Shown here: piece by piece, positions 1 to 6,393 of the stretch
How the letters are laid out: the number at the start of each line of letters is the position of its first letter
How positions within the stretch are numbered: the first letter of the stretch is position 1
From: an uncultured Desulfurellaceae bacterium
GTDB taxonomy: Bacteria; Campylobacterota_A; Desulfurellia; Desulfurellales; Hippeaceae
Direction of reading: 5' to 3'
Assembly: GCA_913056505.1 (NCBI GenBank)
Contig: CAJXLZ010000053.1
Span: 1 to 7,175, forward strand
DNA length: 7,175 bases
Made by a program: the position numbers and the translations under genes
The notes under the pieces: generated by a model
Told to the model about the DNA's origin: nothing
The model's database searches: none
Seen by the model: the letters and a program-made list of their open reading frames with translations, nothing else

Positions 1-17
1 GAAAATTTATAAAAAAA

Positions 18-36
18 TCTTGCTGTTAGAGCAAGA
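18..36. other. small hairpin upstream of the first gene
   Basis: TCTTGC (18-23) and GCAAGA (31-36) form a 6-bp stem with a 7-base loop. Seven A residues (11-17) precede it, so on the minus strand it reads hairpin plus T-run, like a weak intrinsic terminator for transcription leaving the window leftward. No minus-strand gene that would need it is visible. On the + strand it could be part of the leader of the first gene. Confidence 0.25.
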
Positions 37-53
37 AATATGAGGAGGAGTAT

Positions 54-518
54 ATGAAGAACAATCTTTACGCCACTAATGAGAGACCTTATCTAAAAAA
101 TAAAAAACATAAAGGGCCAACCGTATGTCCAGAATGCGGATTGGTGTTCGAGGACGGAATTTGGAAAAACATAGATAAACCAAAGGGCCAGTATAATGAA
201 CATCTATGCCCTGCATGTAAAAGAATCAAAGATGAATATTTCGGTGGCATATTAACCATAGAAACTGACCTGCTTAAAACAAAGAAAGATGAAATATTGA
301 ACATGATCAAAAACAAGGAAAAATCGGTTCAAAAGAGTAATCCCTTAAGGAGAATAGGCAAAATTGAGGATATATCCGATAATAAAATGGTTGTTTATAC
401 AACCTTTGAGCATCTTGCTGTAAGTTTGGGGAAAGCGCTTACGCGCGCTTATAAAGGTGATTTGGATATACAGTATAGGGAAGGTGAAAAATCTGCTTTT
501 GTTTACTGGAAGAAATGA
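54..518 (+). CDS. BCAM0308-family zinc-ribbon protein
   Basis: A small 154-residue, probably cytoplasmic protein with two Cys pairs, CPEC at residues 25-28 and CPAC at 52-55, spaced like one treble-clef or ribbon zinc site. The second half carries an NPLxRI segment near residues 96-101, a VYTTFEHLA stretch at 114-122, and a GKALTRAYKGDL region followed by an aromatic end (YW at 151-152). From memory this arrangement matches the BCAM0308 family, a proteobacterial zinc protein related to the N-terminal part of the NMD3 ribosome-export factor; its bacterial role is not established. The ATG at 54 follows a strong GGAGGAG Shine-Dalgarno at 43-49. The stop overlaps the next start in an ATGA at 515-518, so the SDR gene is probably translationally coupled to it. 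The family call is fairly secure; any RNA or ribosome role is inference. Confidence 0.8.
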   Translation: MKNNLYATNERPYLKNKKHKGPTVCPECGLVFEDGIWKNIDKPKGQYNEHLCPACKRIKDEYFGGILTIETDLLKTKKDEILNMIKNKEKSVQKSNPLRRIGKIEDISDNKMVVYTTFEHLAVSLGKALTRAYKGDLDIQYREGEKSAFVYWKK

Positions 519-1441
519 AAATTGTTGTTACGGGTGCAACAGGATTTGTCGGAAGCAACGTTGTAAATAAGCTAAAAGATCACGGCGATATTAGCGTTGT
601 TGCAAGAAATATATCTAAAGCTCAAGCTCTTTTTAAGGATTCAGTTAAAATATACAAGGGCGATGTTCTAAATTACTATAGCCTGCTTGATGCCTTTCGC
701 GGGCAGGATGTTGTTGTTCATATAGCGGGGCTTATTAAGAGCTTTAATGTTAACAGATTTTACAATGTTAATACAATAGGAACAAAAAATGTTGCAAAAG
801 CCGCGAGAGATGCCGGCGTAAAGCGTGTTATATACCTGTCGTCCTTAGCAGCAAGAGGACCTTCAGAAACAATGAGCCCCGTATCAAACTATGGTGCATC
901 AAAGCTCAAAGGTGAATTTGAAATTTTAAGATATATAAACGATTATGATATTAAAATTTTAAGACCGCCTATCGTGTACGGACCAAACGAAACCGATCTT
1001 TTTTTAATGTTTAAGTTGGCAAAATCCGGCAGGCTGCCCGTAATGCGCAACAAATATTTCAGTTTTATATATGTTAAAGACCTTGCGGATGCCATTGATA
1101 GGCTTGTATTTTCAAAGATAGATAAGCCTTCTGTTTATCATATTTCAGATGGAGGCGCGTATTCGTGGCAAACCGTAGCAGATGCTATTTTTAATGCTAT
1201 GAATGTTAAGGGTCATACAATAAAAATATCCCATCCTATTGTTAATTTTTTAGCCTTCTTTAGTTATTTTATGAAGGATAGGGCTCTATTTACACTGGAT
1301 AAGTTGGGCGAAATTGCAGCCGATAGATGGATATGTGACTATGATAAGCTAAAGGAAGATACAGGATTTTCGCCTAAAGATGATATAAATTCGGGATTTC
1401 AAAAAACTGTTGAGTGGTATAGAAGTAAGGGATGGCTATAA
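515..1441 (+). CDS. extended SDR, NAD(P)-dependent epimerase/dehydratase family
   Basis: A 308-residue Rossmann-fold protein of the extended short-chain dehydrogenase/reductase type. The N-terminal GATGFVG (residues 7-13) is the dinucleotide-binding glycine motif. Arg31 after the second strand (VVARN) hints at NADP(H) preference. The acidic GD at 49-50 and the HIAG at 69-72 are typical. The catalytic set is visible as SS at 109-110 and the YxxxK motif at Tyr126/Lys130. RPPIVYGP (150-157) and FIYVKDLADAI (184-194) are standard extended-SDR landmarks. Members act on nucleotide sugars, sterols or quinone-related substrates, and the sequence does not say which. Residues 240-255 are hydrophobic (VNFLAFFSYF) and could touch membrane or a lipid substrate. 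It overlaps the zinc protein by 4 bases and mtnA by 10. Fold confidence is high, substrate unknown. Confidence 0.88.
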   Translation: MKIVVTGATGFVGSNVVNKLKDHGDISVVARNISKAQALFKDSVKIYKGDVLNYYSLLDAFRGQDVVVHIAGLIKSFNVNRFYNVNTIGTKNVAKAARDAGVKRVIYLSSLAARGPSETMSPVSNYGASKLKGEFEILRYINDYDIKILRPPIVYGPNETDLFLMFKLAKSGRLPVMRNKYFSFIYVKDLADAIDRLVFSKIDKPSVYHISDGGAYSWQTVADAIFNAMNVKGHTIKISHPIVNFLAFFSYFMKDRALFTLDKLGEIAADRWICDYDKLKEDTGFSPKDDINSGFQKTVEWYRSKGWL

Positions 1442-2436
1442 AGTTAGATAACGATAGACTATTTCTACTCGATCAGAGAAAATTGCCAAGAGAAGAGGAT
1501 TATATAGAGATAAACAGTGCAGATGAGATGTGCGCAGCTATTAAAAATATGGTTGTACGCGGAGCGCCACTAATTGGTATAGCAGCCGCATTTGGTGTTT
1601 ATCTAAGCGTAAAAAAGACACATAGTATGTATGAACTTAAGAAGGCTCTTTATAAAAGCATAGATTGTCTATCTAAAACGAGACCTACTGCCGTTAATCT
1701 ATTTTATGCTTTATCGCGTATGAAGGCTCTTTATGAACGCCAAAGTGCTGTTTTGGATGTTGATGAGATGATAGCATCACTGAGGCAAGAGGCGATGAAT
1801 TTATGGAACGAACAGAAAGAGTGCGACAAAAAAATAGGTATCAACGGCGCTTTTTTGTTAAAAAATAAGAAAAATATACTGACACACTGCAATACAGGCT
1901 CTCTTGCAACGGGGGGAATAGGCACGGCACTGGGAATAATAAAAACGCTTCATAAAAGGTATACACTAAAAAATGTCATTGTAGACGAAACAAGGCCATA
2001 TCTTCAAGGATCGAGGTTGACGGCATTTGAACTTAAGCGAGAAAAAATACCATATACCATTGCTACAGATAACGCCTGCGGTATATTGATGAAAAAGGGC
2101 TTGGTTGATGCAGTGGTTGTCGGTGCTGATAGAATCGCATCAAATGGTGACACAGCAAATAAGATAGGCACATATTGCATAGCTGTGCTTGCTTATAGGC
2201 ACAACATTCCATTTCTTGTTGCTGCGCCGGAATCGACCATAGATAGGCACACTGCCTCAGGTGATGACATTGTTGTGGAAGAAAGAAGCGCGGATGAGGT
2301 TTTATATTTTATGGGTAAGCAGACTGCGCCATCGGGATCAAAAGCCTTTAATTACTCATTTGATTTGACGGATAGTGAATTAATCAGCGCTATAGTGACG
2401 GAAAATAGCGTATATAGGCAGCCGTTCAATTTTTAA
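1432..2436 (+). CDS. mtnA: S-methyl-5-thioribose-1-phosphate isomerase
   Basis: Converts methylthioribose-1-phosphate to methylthioribulose-1-phosphate in the methionine salvage pathway (or in the related MTA shunts); cytoplasmic, eIF2B-alpha/beta/delta-like fold. The 334-residue length suits the family. Visible hallmarks are MVVRGAP (40-46), TRPTAVNL (83-90), HCNTGSLAT with the catalytic Cys153 (152-160), ETRPYLQGSRLTAFEL (186-201), the NGDTANKIGT stretch after GADRIA with catalytic Asp233, and FLVAAPESTID (261-271). The Cys and Asp correspond to the catalytic pair known in Bacillus MtnA and separate it from plain eIF2B-like regulatory proteins. The ATG at 1432 is the only sensible start, because an in-frame stop lies at 1426-1428. 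The purine-rich AAGGG before it is almost touching the ATG, so coupling to the SDR gene is likely. No mtnP, mtnK or aldolase gene is in view. Confidence 0.93.
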   Translation: MAIKLDNDRLFLLDQRKLPREEDYIEINSADEMCAAIKNMVVRGAPLIGIAAAFGVYLSVKKTHSMYELKKALYKSIDCLSKTRPTAVNLFYALSRMKALYERQSAVLDVDEMIASLRQEAMNLWNEQKECDKKIGINGAFLLKNKKNILTHCNTGSLATGGIGTALGIIKTLHKRYTLKNVIVDETRPYLQGSRLTAFELKREKIPYTIATDNACGILMKKGLVDAVVVGADRIASNGDTANKIGTYCIAVLAYRHNIPFLVAAPESTIDRHTASGDDIVVEERSADEVLYFMGKQTAPSGSKAFNYSFDLTDSELISAIVTENSVYRQPFNF

Positions 2437-2438
2437 TT

Positions 2439-3194
2439 ATGTCATACACATCTTTTGATAAGCAGGATAAGACAGGTATTTTATATTTGAATAGGGTTGA
2501 AAAACGCAATGCCTTGAACGAAGAGTTTATGGATGAATTAAACGATGTACTGGATAGCGTAGAGCATAGCGGCATTCACGCATTGATAGTAACCTCAAAA
2601 GGTGGCAATGTATTCTCATCAGGCGGCGATATAAGTTATTTTATTACACTAAAATCCAAAACTGATGCCCGTGAGATGTCTTTTAAAATGCATAATTTGC
2701 TTAACCGTTTTGAGGATATCGATATTCTTACATTATGTGTTATAAATGGCAGTGCTATAGGCGGCGGCGCAGAACTCATACTGCCGTTTGATATGCGATT
2801 TTTAAGAAGTGACAGCTTTATACAGTTCAAAGAAAAGCATATGGGTGTCACAACAGGCTGGGGCGGAACATATAGATTGGTAAATTTAATAGGCTACACC
2901 AACGCTTTAAAGGTGCTTATGGGTGCGGAAAAAATAACGGCGGATAGGGCTCTACTATTTGGGCTTGTGAATGAAGTTTACGATAAGTATATTCTTATGG
3001 AGAAGGCTGTGGAATTCTGCGCCGGATTGAAGGATGATGATATAAGGCTGATAAAACATATAAAAAATCTTTCTAAGCATTCCATATATGCCAATAGAAA
3101 AGATGCAATGTTAAAAGAGGAAGAACTATTTTCTGAAGCATGGATGTTTGGCAAGAGGGAAAAAATTATGAAAGATTTTTTGGAGAGGTTATAG
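2439..3194 (+). CDS. enoyl-CoA hydratase/isomerase (crotonase) family protein
   Basis: A 251-residue crotonase-fold protein, expected to act on an acyl-CoA thioester. It shows LNRVEKRNALN (17-27), the first oxyanion-hole segment FSSGGDISYF (59-68) and the second, GSAIGGGAELILPFDMR (104-120). Aligned by eye to rat enoyl-CoA hydratase, Glu112 (GGGAE) and Glu132 (FKEKHMG) fall at the positions of catalytic Glu144 and Glu164, so hydratase chemistry is possible. The MGVTTGWGGTYRLVNLIG stretch (135-152) with ALKVLMGAEKI also resembles ethylmalonyl-CoA decarboxylase (ECHDC1)-type relatives as I remember them, so decarboxylase or metabolite-repair activity is an alternative. The start is 2 bases after the mtnA stop with no recognisable Shine-Dalgarno (TTCAATTTTTAATT precedes it), suggesting translational coupling. 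Fold is secure; the reaction is not. Confidence 0.88.
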   Translation: MSYTSFDKQDKTGILYLNRVEKRNALNEEFMDELNDVLDSVEHSGIHALIVTSKGGNVFSSGGDISYFITLKSKTDAREMSFKMHNLLNRFEDIDILTLCVINGSAIGGGAELILPFDMRFLRSDSFIQFKEKHMGVTTGWGGTYRLVNLIGYTNALKVLMGAEKITADRALLFGLVNEVYDKYILMEKAVEFCAGLKDDDIRLIKHIKNLSKHSIYANRKDAMLKEEELFSEAWMFGKREKIMKDFLERL

Positions 3195-3197
3195 TCA

Positions 3198-4109
3198 ATG
3201 GGATTTTTTGGAAAAATTTCAAAGAAGTTACATAAGACAAAGGAAAATTTTACAGATAAAATACACGAGGAATCTATAAAAGATGAACCCGTCAATGATG
3301 AATATTTGGATTTTGTAGAGGAACTTTTAATAGAATCGGATTTCGGCGTTAAGACAACACGAAAAATTTTGGACAGTATAGAAAAAGGCATAAAGACAGG
3401 CACAATCAAAAACAGAAGAGAAGCAGAAATTGACATAAGGAGTACGATACTCTCTATACTGACCAAAGTTGAAAAACCCCTTCAAATCAGAGAATCACCC
3501 TTCGTTATTTTGGTTGTAGGTATAAATGGAAGTGGAAAGACGACCACCATTGGCAAACTTGCGAGTTTAAATGCAGATAAAGCAAAAAGAGTGATGCTTG
3601 TAGCCGCAGATACCTTCAGGGCTGCGGCGATTGAACAATTAGAGGTTTGGTCAAAACGCACGGGTGCCGGCATAGTTAAACAGCAGGAAAATGCGGATGC
3701 AGCGGCAGTGGCGTTTGACGGCGTGAAGAGCGGCGTGGCAAGGCAATATGATTTAATATTTATTGATACAGCAGGCAGGCTTCACACCCAGAAAAATTTG
3801 ATGGAAGAAATTAAGAAAGTTAAAAGAGCCATCAACAAGGCGTATGATAAAGCCCCTCAAGAGGTGCTGCTTGTGCTTGATTCAACGATAGGGCAAAATG
3901 CCATTAATCAGGCAAAGGAATTTAACAAGGCTCTTGGTATAACAGGTATTGTATTGACAAAAATGGATGGAACTGCTAAAGGTGGAGTAATTGTTGCTAT
4001 AAGTGAGGAGCTGAATATTCCCATCCGCTATATAGGTATAGGGGAATCCGTTGAAGACTTGAAGATATTTAATGCAAGGGACTTTGTAGAATCGGTTTTT
4101 GTTCCATAA
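3198..4109 (+). CDS. ftsY: signal recognition particle receptor FtsY
   Basis: The SRP-receptor GTPase docks ribosome-nascent chain complexes, through Ffh/SRP, to the Sec translocon at the inner membrane. At 303 residues it is a compact NG-domain form without the long acidic A domain of E. coli FtsY. The N-terminus MGFFGKISKKLHKTKENF is an amphipathic, basic segment of the kind that binds lipid. The N domain covers about 20-95. G-domain motifs are clear: G1 GINGSGKT (108-115), DTFRAAAIEQL (138-148), G3 DTAGR (190-194), G4 TKMD (254-257) followed by GTAKGG, and a closing GIGES (280-284). LDSTIGQNA (228-236) marks FtsY rather than Ffh, and there is no Met-rich M domain. GGAGAGG at 3182-3188, inside the end of the crotonase gene, is a good Shine-Dalgarno for the ATG at 3198. 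Last gene of the first packed run. Confidence 0.97.
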   Translation: MGFFGKISKKLHKTKENFTDKIHEESIKDEPVNDEYLDFVEELLIESDFGVKTTRKILDSIEKGIKTGTIKNRREAEIDIRSTILSILTKVEKPLQIRESPFVILVVGINGSGKTTTIGKLASLNADKAKRVMLVAADTFRAAAIEQLEVWSKRTGAGIVKQQENADAAAVAFDGVKSGVARQYDLIFIDTAGRLHTQKNLMEEIKKVKRAINKAYDKAPQEVLLVLDSTIGQNAINQAKEFNKALGITGIVLTKMDGTAKGGVIVAISEELNIPIRYIGIGESVEDLKIFNARDFVESVFVP

Positions 4110-4117
4110 ATTTTTCC

Positions 4118-4155
4118 TTTATCGGAAGAGAAAATTCTGATAAAAGTAGTCAGAA
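4118..4155 (+). promoter_or_regulatory. inverted repeat with competing hairpin in the ftsY-eno gap
   Basis: TTTATCGGAA at 4118-4127 pairs with TTCTGATAAA at 4135-4144 (10 bp, one G-U pair, 7-base loop). TTCTGA at 4135-4140 can instead pair with TCAGAA at 4150-4155. The middle arm therefore has two mutually exclusive partners. No U-run follows, so it is not a standard intrinsic terminator. It could be a protein-binding palindrome or an mRNA leader switch for eno. A weak -10-like TAAAAT lies at 4157-4162 with a poor -35 (TTCTGA, 4135-4140), so a promoter here is possible but unproven. Confidence 0.4.
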
Positions 4156-4188
4156 GTAAAATAAACAGCATATTTAATTGTTGTATTT

Positions 4189-4193
4189 GGAGG
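4189..4193 (+). promoter_or_regulatory. Shine-Dalgarno that sets the eno start
   Basis: GGAGG lies five bases before the ATG at 4199. An in-frame TTG at 4178 would add seven residues, but it would place this site inside the coding sequence, and the extra residues are not part of the enolase family. The ATG at 4199 is therefore preferred. Confidence 0.85.
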
Positions 4194-4198
4194 TTAAG

Positions 4199-5455
4199 AT
4201 GAGTGCCATTGTAGATATTGAAGCTATAGAGGTTTTAGATTCAAGAGGCAATCCTACCGTTAAATGTATATTGGAGACAGAAGACGGTTTCACTGCAGAG
4301 GCTCAAGTTCCATCGGGTGCGTCAACCGGCGAGAATGAAGCCGTAGAACTTAGAGACAACGATGAAAGCAGATATTTAGGTAAGGGTGTGCTCAACGCTG
4401 TTGAAAATGTTAACGAGAAGATTGCCAACGAGATAGTTGGTATGGATGTTTTTGATCAATCTGAAATTGATGATGTTATGATAGAATTGGACGGGACCGA
4501 GAATAAATCAAAGTTGGGGGCCAATGCAATTTTATCCGTATCATTAGCAACTGCAAGAGCTGCTAGCTATGAATCGGGTATGCCACTGTATAGATATCTC
4601 GGCGGTTTGCACGGCAATCTTTTGCCTATACCATGCTTAAATATCCTAAACGGCGGTAAACATGCAGATAATAATGTTGATTTCCAAGAATTTATGATAG
4701 CTCCAGTCGGCGCCGAAAGTTTTTCGGACGCTGTAAGAATGGCTTCTGAAACATTCCATACACTAAAAGGTATATTGAAATCCAAGGGTTTGAGCACAGG
4801 TGTTGGGGATGAGGGCGGATTTGCACCCAATCTGTCTTCAAATGAGGAACCGTTAATGCTTATCAGCCAGGCTATTGAGAAAGCTGGATATAAATTAATG
4901 GATGATATTGCCATAGCGATGGATCCTGCATCAAGTGAATTTTTTAAAGATGGCAAGTATATGGTTGGCAATGAAGCCCTAAACAGTGAAGATATGATTG
5001 AGTTGTATCGAAAACTTATAGAGAAATATCCTGTCGTTATCTTGGAGGATGGATTGGCTGAGAATGATTGGGAAGGATGGGAAAAATTAACGGATGAACT
5101 GGGAGATAATCTAATTTTGGTAGGTGATGATATTTTTGTTACCAATACCAATCTTATAGAAAAAGGTATAGATAACGGTGTGGCCAATGCTGCTTTGATA
5201 AAGCCTAATCAGATAGGAACATTGACAGAAACGCTGGATGCTATCAGGTTATGCGAAGATGCAGGATATGGCACTATGATATCTCATAGATCTGGGGAAA
5301 CTGCCGATACATTTATTGCCGATCTATCTGTTGCTGTAAATGCAGGTTTGATAAAAAGCGGATCTGCATGCAGGGGCGAGCGTGTTGCAAAGTATAATAG
5401 ATTAATGGAGATTGAAAGAGAGATGGGTGAGGATGCCGTCTACCCGACGTGGTAA
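4199..5455 (+). CDS. eno: enolase (phosphopyruvate hydratase)
   Basis: Interconverts 2-phosphoglycerate and phosphoenolpyruvate in glycolysis and gluconeogenesis; cytoplasmic, Mg-dependent, and in many bacteria also an RNA degradosome partner. The 418-residue length is normal. Key residues can be placed: the mobile catalytic loop SGASTG (39-44), His155, FQEF with Gln163/Glu164, GVGDEGGFAP with catalytic Glu205, metal ligands Asp242 (AMDPASSEF), Glu283 (LEDG) and Asp310 (VGDD), catalytic Lys335 (IKPNQIGT), SHRSGET (362-368) and Lys386 (IKSGSACRGER). The C-terminus ends VYPTW without a long tail. The 89-base gap upstream suggests its own control region, and its 3' end overlaps ftsB by 23 bases. 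No key residue is missing, so it should be active. Confidence 0.98.
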   Translation: MSAIVDIEAIEVLDSRGNPTVKCILETEDGFTAEAQVPSGASTGENEAVELRDNDESRYLGKGVLNAVENVNEKIANEIVGMDVFDQSEIDDVMIELDGTENKSKLGANAILSVSLATARAASYESGMPLYRYLGGLHGNLLPIPCLNILNGGKHADNNVDFQEFMIAPVGAESFSDAVRMASETFHTLKGILKSKGLSTGVGDEGGFAPNLSSNEEPLMLISQAIEKAGYKLMDDIAIAMDPASSEFFKDGKYMVGNEALNSEDMIELYRKLIEKYPVVILEDGLAENDWEGWEKLTDELGDNLILVGDDIFVTNTNLIEKGIDNGVANAALIKPNQIGTLTETLDAIRLCEDAGYGTMISHRSGETADTFIADLSVAVNAGLIKSGSACRGERVAKYNRLMEIEREMGEDAVYPTW

Positions 5456-5726
5456 ATTTTTAAGATTTTTAAGCTATGCTGTAATTTTAACTATTTTCAG
5501 CATAGCTTTAAAAAATATATACATTAAACATAGAACGATAATTGAACTGCAAAAAAAATCTTTGGCGTTAGATCGGGACATTAAGGAGCACGCGCAAAGA
5601 ATAAAGGATTTGAAACAGGATATTCAGACTATGAAAAATAACCCCGAGGTGCTTAAAAGATATGCGCGCGACCGCTTTCTTATGCTTGACAAAGATGAAA
5701 GCGTAATAATTTTTAAAGATAAATAG
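5433..5726 (+). CDS. ftsB: FtsB/DivIC-type septum formation initiator protein
   Basis: A 97-residue bitopic membrane protein expected to join FtsL and FtsQ in the divisome and signal septal peptidoglycan synthesis. A short basic cytoplasmic end (MPSTRRGKFLR) is followed by one membrane segment at about 11-30, a heptad-like coiled coil at about 33-68, and the family's closing block at 70-94: NPEVLKRYARDRFLML, then acidic residues and SVIIF, matching the usual P-E-xx-AR-xx-LGM-xx-GE pattern. Starts at TTG 5412 or GTG 5427 are also in frame. I chose ATG 5433 because it gives a typical N-terminus, with the weak purine stretch GAAAGAGAG (5414-5422) upstream. It lies in another frame over the last 23 bases of eno, so coupling is likely. 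A long stem-loop falls in the membrane-segment codons. The name rests on architecture and the position after eno. Confidence 0.85.
   Translation: MPSTRRGKFLRFLSYAVILTIFSIALKNIYIKHRTIIELQKKSLALDRDIKEHAQRIKDLKQDIQTMKNNPEVLKRYARDRFLMLDKDESVIIFKDK
5466..5514 (+). other. long stem-loop just after the eno stop, inside ftsB
   Basis: AAGCTATGCTG at 5471-5481 and CAGCATAGCTT at 5498-5508 are a perfect 11-bp inverted repeat with a 16-base loop. Flanking TTTT (5466-5469) and AAAA (5510-5513) extend it past one T-T mismatch; an alternative pairing bulges T5507 and gives 9 + 7 bp up to 5514. It begins 11 bases after the eno stop. An A-rich stretch, not a T-run, follows on the + strand, so it is not an ordinary intrinsic terminator. 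It could protect the eno mRNA 3' end from exonucleases or damp ftsB expression. Confidence 0.6.
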
Positions 5727-5729
5727 ATA

Positions 5730-5754
5730 GGTTTAATTGGTTTAGATTGGTTGG
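5730..5754. repeat. short tandem-like GGTTTA/ATTGGTT repeats before thyX
   Basis: Three degenerate units start with GGTT at 5730, 5739 and 5749 (GGTTTAATT, GGTTTAGATT, GGTTGG), about one helical turn apart, and ATTGGTT occurs at 5736-5742 and 5746-5752. GTTTAG (5740-5745) is also complemented by CTAAAC (5761-5766). The rest of the 67-base gap holds only the thyX ribosome site. It could be an operator or chance; no good promoter hexamers are seen. Confidence 0.3.
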
Positions 5755-5793
5755 AACTGCCTAAACGCATTACATAAAATTGAGGAAAACCAT

Positions 5794-6393
5794 ATGAAAG
5801 TGCAATTGATTAAATACACAGATATGCCTGACTATACTGCTGCATTAGCCGCACGAATATGCTATAGCTCATCAAGCCAAATAGGACTAACAAATGAGAA
5901 AGTTAAAAATCTAATTAAAAAGATATTAAAATCCGGGCACTTATCTGTTTTAGAGCATATTAGCTTTACCTATTTGATAGAAGGAATAAGTAGAGTAACA
6001 ACACATCAATTAGTAAGGCACCGCTTGGCAAGCTATTCACAACAAAGCCATAGATACACAAAGATTGAGGAGAATAAATTTGTCTGCCCACCTGATATAC
6101 AGAATGATAAAAAGGCGTATGATATATACGAGAAAGCGACGAAAGATGCCATCAAAACTTATAATAAACTAATAGAGATGGGTATAAAGAAAGAGGATGC
6201 AAGGTATATAATTCCGCAGGCAGTTACATCCAATATTATGGTTACGATGAATGCCCGGGAGTTGTTGAATTTTTTTAGGTTGAGATGTACAAAAAACGCA
6301 CAATGGGAGATTAGGGAATTAGCTAACAGGATGCTTAAGTTAGCTAAAGAAAAGTCTCCTATAATTTTTGAAAATGTAGGGTGTGATAAATGA
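5794..6393 (+). CDS. thyX: FAD-dependent thymidylate synthase
   Basis: Makes dTMP from dUMP using methylenetetrahydrofolate, with FAD and NAD(P)H as reductant; it replaces ThyA and does not leave dihydrofolate. The ThyX signature RHR-x7-S is exact: RHRLASYSQQS at 75-85, followed by HRY. Supporting motifs are SVLEHISFTY (51-60), HQLV just before RHR, ARYIIPQAVTSN (136-147), NARELLNFFRLR (153-164) and NAQWEIRELANRM (168-180), all as expected for the FAD/dUMP-binding tetramer. Its 199 residues put it at the short end of the family, with no internal loss visible. GAGG at 5782-5785 lies 8 bases before the ATG. It shares an ATGA overlap with the lytic transglycosylase gene. Common in thermophilic or anaerobic bacteria and in phages, so its presence alone does not prove transfer. 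Confidence 0.96.
   Translation: MKVQLIKYTDMPDYTAALAARICYSSSSQIGLTNEKVKNLIKKILKSGHLSVLEHISFTYLIEGISRVTTHQLVRHRLASYSQQSHRYTKIEENKFVCPPDIQNDKKAYDIYEKATKDAIKTYNKLIEMGIKKEDARYIIPQAVTSNIMVTMNARELLNFFRLRCTKNAQWEIRELANRMLKLAKEKSPIIFENVGCDK

Noticed and set aside
40..57. Five-codon mini-ORF (ATG AGG AGG AGT ATA TGA) overlapping the first gene's start
   Set aside because: It is made of the Shine-Dalgarno bases themselves and has no ribosome site of its own; it is most likely a coincidence.
433..450. Small hairpin AAGCGC/GCGCTT inside the zinc-protein gene
   Set aside because: Only 6 bp, within conserved coding sequence, no T-run and no position suggesting a role.
2978..3466. 162-codon open frame on the minus strand across the crotonase-ftsY junction
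   Set aside because: Ser/Phe/Ile-rich reverse-strand product of two well-supported genes, with no motif of its own.
4178..4198. N-terminal extension of enolase from a TTG start
   Set aside because: It would put the GGAGG ribosome site inside the gene and add residues foreign to the family; ATG 4199 fits better.
4713..4727. CCGAAA/TTTCGG hairpin in eno
   Set aside because: A 6-bp stem with a 3-base loop deep within eno codons; explained by protein coding and chance.
4567..5187. 206-codon open frame on the minus strand
   Set aside because: It lies wholly inside eno, whose protein is conserved end to end; the reverse translation is Ser/Ile/Pro-rich with no recognisable motif.
5412..5432. Longer FtsB from TTG 5412 or GTG 5427
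   Set aside because: It lengthens the overlap with eno and adds residues not expected in FtsB/DivIC; not fully excluded because the Shine-Dalgarno for ATG 5433 is weak.
5751..5780. Promoter for thyX (TTGGAA with TAAAAT, 18-base spacer)
   Set aside because: Transcription would start around 5787, downstream of the GAGG ribosome site at 5782-5785, which would be lost from the mRNA.
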